DNA of 64,000 nt from Amphiura filiformis (GCF_039555335.1 NC_092629.1:2985935-3049934), one strand, 5' to 3'. Positions 52,701 to 63,860 are shown, counted from the first letter of the stretch. Notes: generated by a model not told the origin, from the sequence alone. Program-made: numbers and translations.

Positions 52701-55700
52701 TGTATGGTGCCAAAATGATAAATTGGGCTGAAATGATATATGCATGCCTACAAAAATTGTAATTTTGAAACCTAAATATGTTTTACTGGTCATAATTTGC
52801 AAATAAACTTCTGGAAAATATTGGATGAAGTCATAGAAAAAAACTGCTCACAGACTCTGATTGAAATTAATTAAGGAGAGTAATTTATGGCTCACACCTT
52901 TCCTTCCACCTAAGTAACCATATTACAGCTATCCTCTAAATAAAAGGACTGCAATTTTATTCTTGGCTTTGAAAAGGTGAAATTTACCACACTCCATAAT
53001 CACTGGAGGGTTAAACAAGTTTATTTTCTCATAAATCCTTGAAACGTCTTTATATACCCGGTACCAATATCACGCATCAAGCACCACAGGCTGTGCCCAA
53101 TTTCTAATATTTAGACCATGGGCAGGCAGGGCAGTATAGTCTCTTAGAATTAAAAAAAAATGATTCTTTGTTCTTCACAGGTGGTGGTTGGTGGTCGTAA
53201 CAAGTACCTCATCAATGGCAGCAATGCCAACAACAGCAGAGTACAGGATTTATTCTGCTCAGTACAGCTCAATGTCAACAACCCACACTTTCTTATCATG
53301 CAGGTGAGTGGTCAGCACCAGGCCTCAAAATTCAAATATTTAAGGGTGTTCATTTCAAGGCCATTGAGTAAAAGGCCTATGAAGAATGCTTTGAAATCGA
53401 GGGCACCAAGGCCAGGGTTGTAGTTACAATGGGCCGTATGGGCGGTGGTGGGCGGCAGAGCCTACCACTCAGTTTTGGAGCCCATCACTCAGCTGCAATT
53501 TTGGCATTGGAGCCCACCACTCACGAGTCTAAAATTGCATGATTTTGTTGAATTAGTCAAGAATTTGATAAGTTTTGACAACAAATGGCTAAATATGCAA
53601 GATTTTCATCAAATGCCACCCTGCTCTAAAAATGTCCTAGCTACAACCCTGACCAAGACCAAATCTTAAGGTCGTGGTTGTGGCCCTTGTGATTTTTTTA
53701 TTTTTCTCCAAATTATTTCCCATTTTTCCACAGAATTTTCTTCTTTTTATCCATTGAAGTGTATTCTCATAGTGCCTGTATGTAGTTTGTAATTTGTTGG
53801 TTAACAGGCTTTGCGTGCTTAACAACTTTTTTATGTTTGTTTCTACAGGGTCGCATTACAAAAGTTCTTAACATGAAACCACCTGAGGTAAGATACTTTA
53901 TGTGAAGCAGGTTAAAATTGAAAGAATGAAAATGTGTATTTGTTTAATAAATTTGTGGTTCTTCTAAAGAACTTCACATATTTGAGAGTTATAGCCAGTC
54001 TATATTTATAAAAGAAAAATTTGCCTGTCTTGTTTCCCATGTTGTTACTGTAAATCTTTTGTTGAGTACAGCATCTAGACCTTCTTGTTGACTTTGGTAA
54101 GACAATTTTGCTGGCCTGCCAGGTAGCCAATTGGCAGACATGCAGTGATATTGAAACTAGCTTTTGCACCAAGAGCCTGCCTTATTTCGACCATACTGAA
54201 AATCACCCGACCACATGTGGTGGTGAGACGTCTGGGTCAGCACCTTGTATCGCAAATAGCCACTAAGAATTACTTTGTTTCTATTATTTCCATTGGTTTC
54301 ACTAGATTTTATCCATGATAGAAGAAGCTGCCGGAACCAGAATGTATGAAAATAAGAAGGCTACAGCACAGAGGACTATTGAGAAGAAGGATGCAAAACT
54401 CAAGGAAATTGAATCGGTAAGTATTGCATTGTCAGAGAACGCAGGAATAACAGGTGTTGTGCAGGTGTACTTCAACGTCTACAAGTTGCAATCTTCAAGA
54501 TTAAAAGGCCCAAACAGGCTGAAAAAATAAAATGCGTACATTTGGACAACAAAACTCCAGGCAAAAGCCTGAAAATTCTCATGCCTGAAACTACTGCGTA
54601 CTTACAGACTCAGTACACCGGTCGATCTTACCGTTTCCGATGTTGATTAAGATACTTCTTCTTGCATCGATCCCGAGATGCGGAAAAACCAATAGTCATT
54701 TTGTCCCACATAAATGAATAAATAACAAAAAAAACCCGATCCCCCGGTGGACTCACCCATTTGGTGACGTCACACCAGATAATCATCCCTTATCCTCCTT
54801 GGTCTCCGACTGACACAGACGTGCCTATCGATTGTTCATAGCACTGTGTATCAATTTCTCGACCAAAAGGCGAGATATACGGTTGTAGTTTCACACCTTA
54901 GGTAAAACCAAACCGGTATTGTTCGGCTGAGGATCGCTTTGACGGCATTTTCTGGCTAAAAAGTGACAAAAACGATCCAAAACTTAGCTACATATCGTGC
55001 CTCCGCTTGTATACGGGACACACGAGCAATTCAAAATGGCCGCTCGTTGACGCCATTCATTTTGTTTCCCACGTAAAACAACCATTGCAGCCTGTAAGTT
55101 ACAATAGATGTTTGTACATACACATTGTATTTCATGTACGGTAGGTTATTGTTGCTATGTTAGGGTGATTACTCTATCGTTATGTCTTCATTACCGTCCA
55201 ATAAAGACGAGTTGATCAGATATTCATACGGTGGGGATTGGTAGGGACCCGTCTGACATTTTAGTAATAAAGTTAGCCAGTCCCTACTTTACCACTAACG
55301 TTAGCGACCAGCCTCCGTGCTCAGGTTTGCTTACTGGGCTTGAGTCGCGTGTTGGGGGGTAGTGCCCCCTCCCTTTTCTCCTCGCTCGCCTCGGCCCTGT
55401 CGGGCTTGCCCTTCCCTGGTGACGGAGCGGGACCCACACCCGCTCTGTTTCACCCCCAGGGAGTGCCCACGATCTTCTAGATGTCTTTCTTTTGCTTAGG
55501 ACTCTCCGAGTTCCAGCTTGACGATTGGGATAGGCTCCGCCATCGCCATAAGACGAAGAAGAAATCTACCAAGGGCACTGGTAAGGTCGACACGGTGGAT
55601 TCTGCTGTGACAGCCCCTATGTGTCATGGCAGGTCTGCTTAAGGGGGCTCCGGTCCCCGGACAAGCAGGCGGTTCCTTCGGGGACTGCTAGCGCGTCCAA

Positions 55701-58700
55701 AGGCTCAGCAGCCAGCGAAAGCACTGACTATACGTCGGAGCAAAGTAGCAGGCAGCAGAGCGGTAACCACCAGCGAGAGCCCTGGCGGGTTTTGCAGCAG
55801 GAGGATACCAGTCGACACGGTAGATTCTGCTGTGACAGCCCCTATGGGTCATGGCAGGTCTGCTTAAGGGGCTCCGGTCCCCGGACAAGCAGGCGGTTCC
55901 TTCGGGACTGCTAGCTGGCGTCCAAAGGCTCAGCAGCCAGCGAAAGCACTGACTATACGCCGGAGCAAAGTAGCAGGCAGCAGAGCGGTAACCACCAGCG
56001 AAAACCCTAGCGGGTTTTGTAGCAGGAGGATACCAGTCCTCAGCGAAAATCCTCACGGGTTTTTAGCAGGAGGACACCCGCCTGTTGCAGGCATATCTCA
56101 CGGGCTCAAACAGCCACAGTAGTAGCCAGCGACGGGCAGCATGCAAGGGTACCCGGCTTGCCTGGGTTGAACCCTAGCATGCATGGGTTCAGCAGAGACG
56201 ATACCGCGGCTAACGCTGTGGGTGTAGTCTTAGCAGAACCAACTGGGGTTGTCACACGGCAGCGTTCCATGGCGGGACCGCCGAGTGATACCCTGGGCCC
56301 TAGAATAGCTGCTGGCTGTCCACAGGGACTGGCTGGCGATTATTCAGGGGTTGGGCTCGCAGTCTCTCACGGGACCGCGACCCAGGTGCATTCGGTGGCA
56401 GCTACAAAGACGAGCTACGGCTTGACTTCAGTGGTAGCCGCTATGCACCCGCCCATAGCTGCCGTGAGTGGTCCGCCACACACAGCGACCTTGGGCGAAG
56501 CTCTAGAGGGTACAGTAAGTAGCTTGAACAGCCTAGCTGATCAACAACCCACTTATGTCCTCGAGAGCCAGCGGAGCGTGGGTGATCCATTACCGTCAAT
56601 GGGTCAATTACCTCTCTTGATCGATCACTGTGAGGTCAACAGGGCATAGCTCCATTGATTGACGCTGCCTATTCAGGTGGCGAGGTGATTGATCGGGGTA
56701 TGCACGCCAGCTACCCGTGGTACTAGGCAAGCTCCCTCAGCCAAGGGACAGCCGGTATAGCGGGTACCCATACACACGGCTTGATCCCTTGCGGGGAACG
56801 CAGTGAGGCATGGGTACAGTGGTACACAGCCGGAGCCCTCACGGGCACCTACGCTGGAACCACGCATACAGCGGTACACAACCGGGAACCCTCACGGGTA
56901 CCCATGCTAGTACCAAGCGCCGGTACCACGCCAGCACACAGCTTGATCCCCAAACAGGGAACGCAGTGTGGCGAGGGTACAGCGGTCCACAGTTGGGAAC
57001 CCTCACGGTACCCACGCTGATACCGCACCGGTACCGCAGCACCGCTTTAGTCGCCACAGTCTCTGTGGCAACAAGGGGAGGCGGTGCTGGTACTGCAGTA
57101 CCATGGGGTTACCCTGGTGGCGGATCCTTTCAGGGTCAGCTGCCGGCTGGGTATGCCCGTGGTACCCGCCGCAGGGTGTTTCTTCCACGGCCCAGCACCG
57201 TGGCAAGTGTCGCCTAGCGATGGCCACGCAGTACCAACATCAGCTGTTGACCAGGCCAGCCGGCATGGGGCTAACCCAGATCTTGATCAGGGTAGGCCCG
57301 TGCTGCTAGCGCTAGGACGACGGCTGCGAGAGCATGCGGACCCAGTGGTGCCATGGCGGATACCTCAGGGTCTTGCGGAGTACTCCCTCTTCTGCTGGCA
57401 GGTAGTCGGGCGAGCCACACAGTGGTTATGCCTTCTTACCCGCTTTCAGATGCCCGTCCTCAGTTACCGTCATCATCGGGCATGATACGGATACTGTGGG
57501 CGCAGGGAAAGGAGTCGGAAGCTGAGTCCGTAGTGACATCACTACAATCTCCTTCCCCGCTGCCCCGCTGAGGGGAGCAACAGCACTGATCTTCCTCCGG
57601 ACACCCCTAAGGGGGAGTCCATGGAGGAGGACCAGGGATCCTTTCAGTAGGATGCTCAGCTGCTGCTTCCTCACAGGGGACGCCTGCACTCTCATTCCCG
57701 GCAAACCTCACGGGTAGATATCGTAGGGCTGTCGAGCTCAGTAGAGCTATGACGCCGCGTGCTTGCACGCTTCCTCTGCGTGTAACGTGGGAGGACCACG
57801 GGACCTACCTGAGGGGATCCGAGAGGGACCCAGATGTCGCCAAGCGTATCACGCCAGACAACATCTGAGCTCTTCCCATGAGGTGAGCCTATTAGCGGTG
57901 CTAACAGCTAGCCTCAACGAGAGCTCCATGGGCCTAGCCCATAGGGTGTCCACTCAGCGCTGGGAGGGGCCTGCCACTCCAATCGCTCAACGCGATGGAA
58001 AGGCAGGGTCCTTTTTCTCTTTGGATGCTTCTGCGCCACGGTGGAGGACCGTGCAAAGAAGCTACCAACGGAGCACTCTGAAGAGGTCGGAAACTGCCCT
58101 TACCATGGGTAGGAGCTCCGACTTCAGCAGGCCGTGCACCACCAACAGTACCGAGCCCACTACCTCTGCAGCACCCATTTCTGGGAGGCGCAAGGGTAGC
58201 ACAGGAACAGCTGGCAAGCCCCGAAGAAGAGCAAGCGCTCTTCCAAGGGAAGCTAGGCAGAGCATTCCTGGGGGCTCAGCGGTTTTTCCACAGGGGATCT
58301 CCCAGTGGATTCGACCGCTTATGGCTTTCACCCAGAGGTGGGAAACCATCTCTTTGAGCGCCTGGGTATGGTCAGTGGTGAGTGGGGGTTACAGACTGGC
58401 AACCCAGTCTCCCCACATTCGCCTGCACATTTCAGAGGTCCACAGTAGTGCCGCCAGACGGCCCCCAGCGTCGGGCACTACTGACAGGGATCACACAGCT
58501 TCTCACGAAGCGGGCGATTGTCCCGGTCTACCCCCGTTCTACGGGTGATCTTGGAGCCATTGGCTCCAAGGAAGACCGGCGACGGGAGCCCCATCCGGCA
58601 CCGCAGGCTGTTGAACACGTTCTTCAGGCCCAAGAGGTTCAGAATGGGGACTCTCGCCTCGGTGCTAGCCTGCCCCATCAGGGGCATGGGAACAGCATCG

Positions 58701-61700
58701 CTAGATCTCTCGGACGCCTATCTGCATATGCCAATCGCCTCTCAAGATCGGAGGCATCTGCGCTTCTAGGTACAGGATCAAAATTACCAGTTTTGATACC
58801 GCCATCCGCCTGTCCATCTCTCCCAGGGTGTTTAACACTCTTGGTCAGAGCGGTGGCAGCGCCTGAAGCACAGGGGTGTCAACATCAGTTGCTACCTGGA
58901 CGTTTGGCTCATATACGGACGCACTCCACTGAAGACTACGGGTCTCATGGGGTTGATAGTCCGTAGGGTGCGGGACCCTGGATTTTTGATCAGCTCAAAA
59001 AGTCCAGCGTGGTCCCGACGCAGACACCACTATTTGTAGGGGCCCAGATCACCCTCACGGAGGGGTTCGCGGTGCTCTCACCCGAAAGCGGGTGATTTAA
59101 CATGGTGCGGTGTGCCTGACTCTTGGCCGAGTCTCGGGCAAAACCCGCTGTGGCATGGATGAAGGTGGTAGGCCTAATGGCCAGTATGGTAGACCTCGTA
59201 CTGTACTGCCGCTTTCTACGTTAGGGCTTACCCAACTACACCTTCTAGCCTGCTTGCAGGCCCAGTCGTCACCCAATATCCCTCGCGGTTCCGTGGTCGG
59301 AGATCGCGCGAGAGGAACTCTGGTGGTGGACCCATCAGCCCAATTTGACCCAGGGTGTCAGGTTTCCTGCACCCCCGGTATGTCACGTAGTGACGACCAT
59401 AGCGCCAAAACGGGGCTGGGGGTCCACATCCACGGAGACTCCGTCTCGGGCCTATGGGGGCCATAGAGACAGAGTTTCACATCAACCTCCCTCGCTTACG
59501 AGGAGGTGATCGTGGAATCACATACCGTTGTCCTGACGGATAACACAACCGTGGTAGCCTACCCCAACAGACAAGGGGACTCCGGGCCACCACGATTGAG
59601 CCTGCATGCACGACACCTGATAGGGTGGTGCAAGTTCAGGCAGATTACGATGAGAGCGATACACATCGCGGGCGTCACCAGCATCCTCGCGCACAATCTG
59701 TCACGAGGAAGGGTGTCGGGACCAGCAGAATGGTCCCTGTTCCAGAGTCGCTCAGACGATCTTCAAGGGGATGTACCACCCTCGAAAGATCTGTTCGCAT
59801 CTCATCGCAATCATCCACTGCCGGTGTGCTGCTCAAGGGTCGCGGCCCCCCAAGCATTCACCGTGGACGCTCTGTCCATAGACTGGGGAGGGATGACAGC
59901 TTATGCAGTCCCTCCGATCTCACTACTCATGAGGGTGGTGGCCAAGATCGGGTGGAAAGACTGCATTGTCATTCTGCTAGTGGCAGGCCGCTGGCACTCC
60001 CGAGGTACCAGATCTACTCCGGATGCCCGGAGCGGCGGTACCCAGTCTATCACTAGAGCACCTGCAGTTAGCTGCATGGCCCTTACCAGGGAACACGCAG
60101 CGGAGGGATACTTTTCATCAGAAGCTGTTTTTCTCATCGCCGGGCTAGACGGAAGTCTACCCTCCGCACGTATAGCCAGAGTCTGGCTCCATACTACGCT
60201 TGGTGCAATGAGACAAATAGCTCTCCCGCTAGAGCCTCTGTGCTGCTAGTTCCGGAGTTTCTGACAGAAAAGTTCCAAGCAAGACTTCAGCGGGCCACTG
60301 GGGCCAGCTATAAGTCAGCTGTCCTCTCCATTCACCGAGGTTTGAGACGGTCGACTATCATAGCCGATGGTTACCTTATTAGTCTACGCCTCGACGGTAT
60401 GTTCAACGGGTGTCTACCAAAAAGGAAAGTGATCCTCCTAAGGGATCCCAACACAGTCTTAGATTACCTTCCGTCAAAAGCGACGCTTAAATACGTAACT
60501 CTCAAGATGGCTTTCCGGTTTGGCGTTGGCTTCGGGACGGCGGTGCTGAGTTGCACACGGTCTCGAGGTTAGCTTCCGTGTTCACAAACACTGGAGCGAC
60601 ACTGTTTCGGGCGCTCTGTTCTCGTGACTATTTAACGGGCGCGGTGCATACCGACATTCGCCCCTCTCCAATCCCCAGGGTTGGGCAAGGTTCGGCTGAA
60701 GCCAAAGATAGGCTGGGGTGTCCGATAAGGCGCTGCAGCACTATTTCTTCCGAACACAAGCCTTGCGAGGGACTCACGACCGCATTCATCACCCTTACAG
60801 AGCCTTTCGGTCCAGCCGCTGTCGCAATGGCTGGTCCAGGTGTTGGTGGGGTCGAGGGGGATCGCGAAGGTTTCAAGCGTCCCACCCACCCACTCGACAC
60901 GAAGCTATCTCATCATCTTGGGTATACCGCTCGGTTGTCCCTTGAGGAGATCTAGCAGGCGGTGTCCCGAAGCCACCTTCGCCCTTCTCTACGATACTTC
61001 CGCTTACGTTAGTAATCAGAGACGGGCGGAGGTTTACCGGGACATTGTTCGGGCGATCATAATACGGTGGTGTACGGGTACCAGGTTTTCAGACTATACA
61101 GAATACTCAGCATGGTAAGAACCAGTGTCGCTATTCTTAACCACCAAACTTATTAAGTAAGGAGGTTTATGTCTGTGATCGCGTGGTCTTTTTGTTTCCC
61201 GACCGTTGGGGAAAATATTTTCTGACCTCGCGAAAACCATCGGTACCCGCTCCCGATCCCTGATCAGATGCTGACCAATCTTGTACCTCCATCCGTCGGT
61301 TACTTGCTAGATCGATCTTTCAGATGTTGATGCAAGAAGTATCTTAATCAACATCGAACGGTAAGATCGACCGTGTACTGAGTCTAGTCCCAAACAGAAA
61401 TGTTTGGTAGACTCATAACCGGTGCGATCTTACCTTTCCGATGTTGATTATCCCGGACCCCGCCACCCCTACAAGTTTGGTCCGGTAGGGGATCCCAAGT
61501 CGGATAAGGGCGATCATATGGTGTGACGTCACCTTTTGGGTGAGTCCACGGGGATCGGGTTTTTTTGTTATTTATTCATTTATGTGGGACAAAATGACTA
61601 TTGGTTTTTCCGCATCTCGGGAGCGATGCAAGAAGAAGTATCTTAATCAACATCGGAAAGGTAAGATCGCACGGTTATGAGTCTACCAAACATTTCTGTT

Positions 61701-63615
61701 TGGGACTAATTATTGATGAATGATCATACCAGTTCCAGTTATTCTGATATAGCTAAGCCTATTGATTATTTTTAACAATCAGCATACACTATCTTATCTT
61801 GAAAGCAATGCCTGTGTGAAATGAGTTGTAGGTTATTTCACTTGAAATCATTTACCCCCTACGGAAATCATGATCTGCCACACAGGGAATGCGAATTTCA
61901 AATGGAATCACCCATTCAGGTAACCCCATTTGAAATTCGCATTCACTCTGTGGGAGATTAAGGTCATTCATATCTTCCATCAGGGGTGTATGGATTTCAA
62001 ATGGAATAGCCCATTTAGACACTCATAAGAAATTTACCCATTTGCTCAATCTTACATGTAATATTTCTTGCTGTTGACCAGATTTTGGCGGAAGAAATCA
62101 CCCCAACTCTGACCCGCCTCAAAGAGGAGCGCTCTTCATACTTGGAATACCAGAAAGTGATGCGGGAGTTGGAGCATCTTGGTAGGCTTCATATCGCTTA
62201 TCAGTTTATAGGTGCAGAACAGATGTCAAAGAGCTCTGCAGAGGAGTTGGCTAAGATGACAGAGGCGACTCAAAAACTCAGGGACAGGTTGAAAGAGGTA
62301 AGAACTCAGACTTAGATCCCCAAAAGAAGTTGTTGTGTTGTTTCATCATGAAAAGGGCAAAAATACACCCCTAGCCTAATCCCCGATCCCTCGCATTTGT
62401 TAAAATGATTGGTGCCCCAAGCCAGCACTTTAATCGGATAGTAGATAGTAAAATTAGCCGGCACTCAACTTGGGCTAGCTAGAACCCTGCTCATTGAATC
62501 CTAACAACATGCTTTTTCATGGATTTTAATATTGTTTACTTCAATAAATGTGACGTGTCATGTCAAAAGGAGACACTTTTGGGCAGGATCGTAAATGGAG
62601 AAATAGCCAAAAATCTGCCCAGGGTGATTTTTTCACAATTTGAGTTTGTTGCGAATTTGTGATGTTATTAATGTTAAAAATATTGTCTGATAGTTTCAGA
62701 CCGGAATATAACTGGCATCTTGTATTTTTTGAGAGATATATTTTCAAGGTAATTCCTACTCTCAACATTGTCAATAATATTTTTAAAGGCCGAAATCTCA
62801 ATTTCCAATTTTATAATACCATAACTTACGAACTCAATATCTTTGCTTAGGAATGTTCAATTTCATTGGGGAAAACGGCGTTGTGGAGCAAAATATCTCT
62901 ATATTTAAGATACGTAAAAACCTGAAAATTGATAACCTGCCCAAAAGTGTCTCCTTTTGACATAACACGTCACAAATTATAATGCGAGTGCTGTGAGCGA
63001 ATGCTCATGACTTGAAGCTGTGACCAATGAAATGATGTCACTGCCTCGTCAGGAAGAATAATAGTACAGTATCGCCTAGTGGCAGCCCCTATTGTCAGTG
63101 GGAAAATTATGTACTGTAGTAATGCTTATGGATAGTAAGCATTTGGTCCAGACCTTTTATAATACAGGGTGTATCAAAATGATTCGTACCCATCAGCTTC
63201 TTCCAAATTAAACATTAAATCCTCTTGAAATTACTACAACCCATGCTTTAATAGTTATGACCTTTTATAACATAAATTGAAATAAAAGGTGAATGTTATC
63301 CTGCATTTTGATGTGACGATCTTAGCCAAGCTCACTGGATATTGATGGGTACCAATCATTTTGATACACCTTGTATATATCATACCATTTGTCTTGACAT
63401 AGATCGGTGACAAGATCAGCGAACTGGCCACAGTTATCGAGAACTTGGAGAAACAACGCGACGAGGAGGCTGGTGGCATACTTCAAGAACTTGAGAAGAA
63501 GCTTGCGGAAAAACAGAATGCAGACACCAAGATGCAGAGCTCGGTAAAGAACCAGAAAGAGTTGTTGAACAAAGAGAAGAAAAACAAGAAAGGCATCGAA
63601 AAAAGCTATGCTGAA
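49788..63615 (+). CDS. SMC2: SMC2, condensin core ATPase subunit; first 7 exons (340 aa), 3' end outside the window
   Basis: SMC2 pairs with SMC4 in condensin I and II to compact mitotic chromosomes. Exons: 49788-49955, 52441-52590, 53181-53303, 53849-53887, 54306-54416, 62082-62297, 63403-63615; every intron is phase 0 with GT-AG. The protein opens [20 protein letters not shown]. The Walker A motif is GLNGSGKSN (32-40). Then come [56 protein letters not shown] and [11 protein letters not shown], all head-domain signatures of SMC2. The first coiled-coil arm begins about residue 180 ([31 protein letters not shown]). Family length is about 1200 aa, so roughly 70% lies beyond the edge. Intron 5 (7.7 kb) holds DIRS-2. 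Confidence 0.97.
50336..50774. mobile_element. Inverted-repeat MITE with CAGGGGTGGAATTT ends (SMC2 intron 1)
   Basis: CAGGGGTGGAATTT at 50336 and AAATTCCACCCCTG ending at 50774 are exact complements. TCATTG directly flanks both sides (50330-50335, 50775-50780), a 6-bp duplication. The interior repeats GCGAGAGTCC/GGACTC(C/T)xGC words. The 6-bp duplication does not fit classic hAT (8 bp), so the superfamily is left open. Confidence 0.7.
51430..51525 (-). mobile_element. tRNA-like SINE fragment
   Basis: On the minus strand, GCTCGCCTCCCACGCAGAGG and GAGATCGATTCCC resemble an anticodon arm and B box of a tRNA. An A-rich/T-rich tract adjoins it. The 5' half is missing, so this is a SINE fragment in SMC2 intron 1. 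Confidence 0.5.
53413..53651. mobile_element. hAT-like MITE with 8-bp target duplication (SMC2 intron 3)
   Basis: CAGGGTTGTAG at 53413 and CTACAACCCTG ending at 53651 are exact complements. They are flanked by ACCAAGGC (53405-53412) and ACCAAGAC (53652-53659), 7 of 8 matching. CAGGG-type ends and 8-bp duplications are hAT features. No transposase is encoded. Confidence 0.75.
54606..54801. repeat. DIRS-2 5' terminal inverted repeat
   Basis: AGACTCAGTACACCGGTCGA through CCTTATCCTCCTTGG is complementary to the right-end repeat at about 61500-61690 (shared CGGAAAAACCAATAGTCATT and CCCACATAAATGAATAAATA) and to the DIRS-1 5' end. Confidence 0.8.
55481..58420 (+). pseudogene. DIRS-2 Gag-like region, degenerate
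   Basis: A frame opens at ATG 55481 ([16 protein letters not shown], then [14 protein letters not shown]) and stops after about 52 codons. Downstream segments in shifting frames match DIRS-1 Gag ([12 protein letters not shown], and [15 protein letters not shown] near 57900). The 5' part contains a 225-bp tandem duplication. Assignment as Gag rests on position and similarity between the two copies. Confidence 0.55.
55586..56035 (+). repeat. 225-bp tandem duplication inside DIRS-2 Gag region
   Basis: Units 55586-55810 and 55811-56035 both run from GTCGACACGGT to GGAGGATACCA with only scattered differences, including small indels. A third partial unit (CAGCGAAAATCCTCACGGGT) follows. DIRS-1 does not show the same obvious duplication. 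Confidence 0.75.
58430..59110 (+). pseudogene. DIRS-2 reverse transcriptase, inactivated
   Basis: [27 protein letters not shown] and [14 protein letters not shown] match DIRS-type RT and the DIRS-1 copy. The catalytic box reads CYLDVW (about 58889), with Val in place of the second Asp of YLDD. In-frame stops and shifts occur before and after it. The copy cannot encode an active RT. Confidence 0.75.
59330..60170 (+). pseudogene. DIRS-2 RNase H and methyltransferase-like linker, degenerate
   Basis: [15 protein letters not shown] with the preceding [15 protein letters not shown] gives RNase [51 protein letters not shown] and [13 protein letters not shown] give the linker corresponding to DIRS-1 40200-40640. 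The first Asp-containing RNase H motif (TTDAS in DIRS-1) is disrupted here. Confidence 0.65.
60190..61110 (+). pseudogene. DIRS-2 tyrosine recombinase, frameshifted
   Basis: [20 protein letters not shown] and [12 protein letters not shown] match the core-binding part of the DIRS-1 recombinase. [18 protein letters not shown] and [11 protein letters not shown] are the catalytic part in another frame. The conserved Arg-Cys-Ser-Glu box of DIRS-1 is changed by a frameshift near 60540, and a TAG lies near 60953 before the Tyr region. Not functional. Confidence 0.7.
61340..61434 (+). other. DIRS-2 internal complementary region
   Basis: CGGTAAGATCGACCGTGTAC to TGAGTCT (complement of the 5' terminus) abuts AGTCCCAAACAGAAATGTTT and GGTAGACTCATAACCGG (complement of the 3' terminus). 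The junction reads TGAGTCTAGTCCC, the exact complement of the sequence expected if the two ends of the element were ligated. Confidence 0.8.
61383..61707. repeat. DIRS-2 3' end fold-back
   Basis: AGTCCCAAACAGAAATGTTT at 61385 pairs with AAACATTTCTGTTTGGGACT ending 61707. The arms extend through GTAGACTCATAACCG and CGATCTTACCTTTCCGATGT and their complements. Same arrangement as the 320-bp fold-back of DIRS-1. Confidence 0.8.
61831..62013. mobile_element. CATTTGAAAT-family MITE (SMC2 intron 5)
   Basis: From GGTTATTTCACTTGAAATC to GGATTTCAAATGGAATAGCC. The inner arms GCGAATTTCAAATGGAATCA and CCCCATTTGAAATTCGCATT are inverted. It lies between the DIRS-2 end and SMC2 exon 6, ending about 70 bp from the exon 6 acceptor. 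Confidence 0.7.
62551..62972. mobile_element. MITE with about 37-bp inverted ends (SMC2 intron 6)
   Basis: TGACGTGTCATGTCAAAAGG and AGACACTTTTGGGCAGG at the left are matched by CCTGCCCAAAAGTGTCTCCT and TTTGACATAACACGTCA at the right. There is no coding capacity. Confidence 0.75.
63163..63375. mobile_element. Mariner-like MITE with TA flanks (SMC2 intron 6)
   Basis: TA-CAGGGTGTATCAAAATGAT at the left and ATCATTTTGATACACCTTG-TA at the right form near-perfect inverted ends, continued by GTACCCATCA/TGATGGGTAC. TA flanks and CAGGGTG ends point to Tc1/mariner. Its right end is only 27 bp from the SMC2 exon 7 acceptor. Confidence 0.75.
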
Positions 63616-63860
63616 GTAAGTGTGCTATTTGAAGTGGAGTGTGCAGGTCTATCCCAGAAACCATTTAGGGCTGGTTTCTTGAAGCATGGCTAGTGGTCAG
63701 GCTTCCAAAGCCATCAGGATTAAGTCCAATTAGTCCTATACCAATGCTCACAATTTCACATCATACATCACCTAGAAATATGAATACATAAAATTGATCT
63801 ACATTGGTAGGGCTAGCCTGCTGGCTTATGAAGCCTGACCACTAGCCAAGCTTGGAGAAA

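Larger units (their letters stand above)
54606..61707 (+). mobile_element. DIRS-type tyrosine-recombinase retrotransposon, copy 2 (DIRS-2), in SMC2 intron 5
   Basis: A 7.1-kb GC-rich element between AGACTCAGTACACCGG (54606) and TTTCTGTTTGGGACT (61707), in the same orientation as SMC2. Order: 5' inverted repeat (54606-54801), Gag-like, RT, RNase H, linker, tyrosine recombinase, internal complementary region (about 61340-61434), 3' inverted repeat. It is the same family as DIRS-1 but more decayed: stops and frameshifts in every domain and a lost RT catalytic Asp. No target duplication is seen. Confidence 0.9.
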
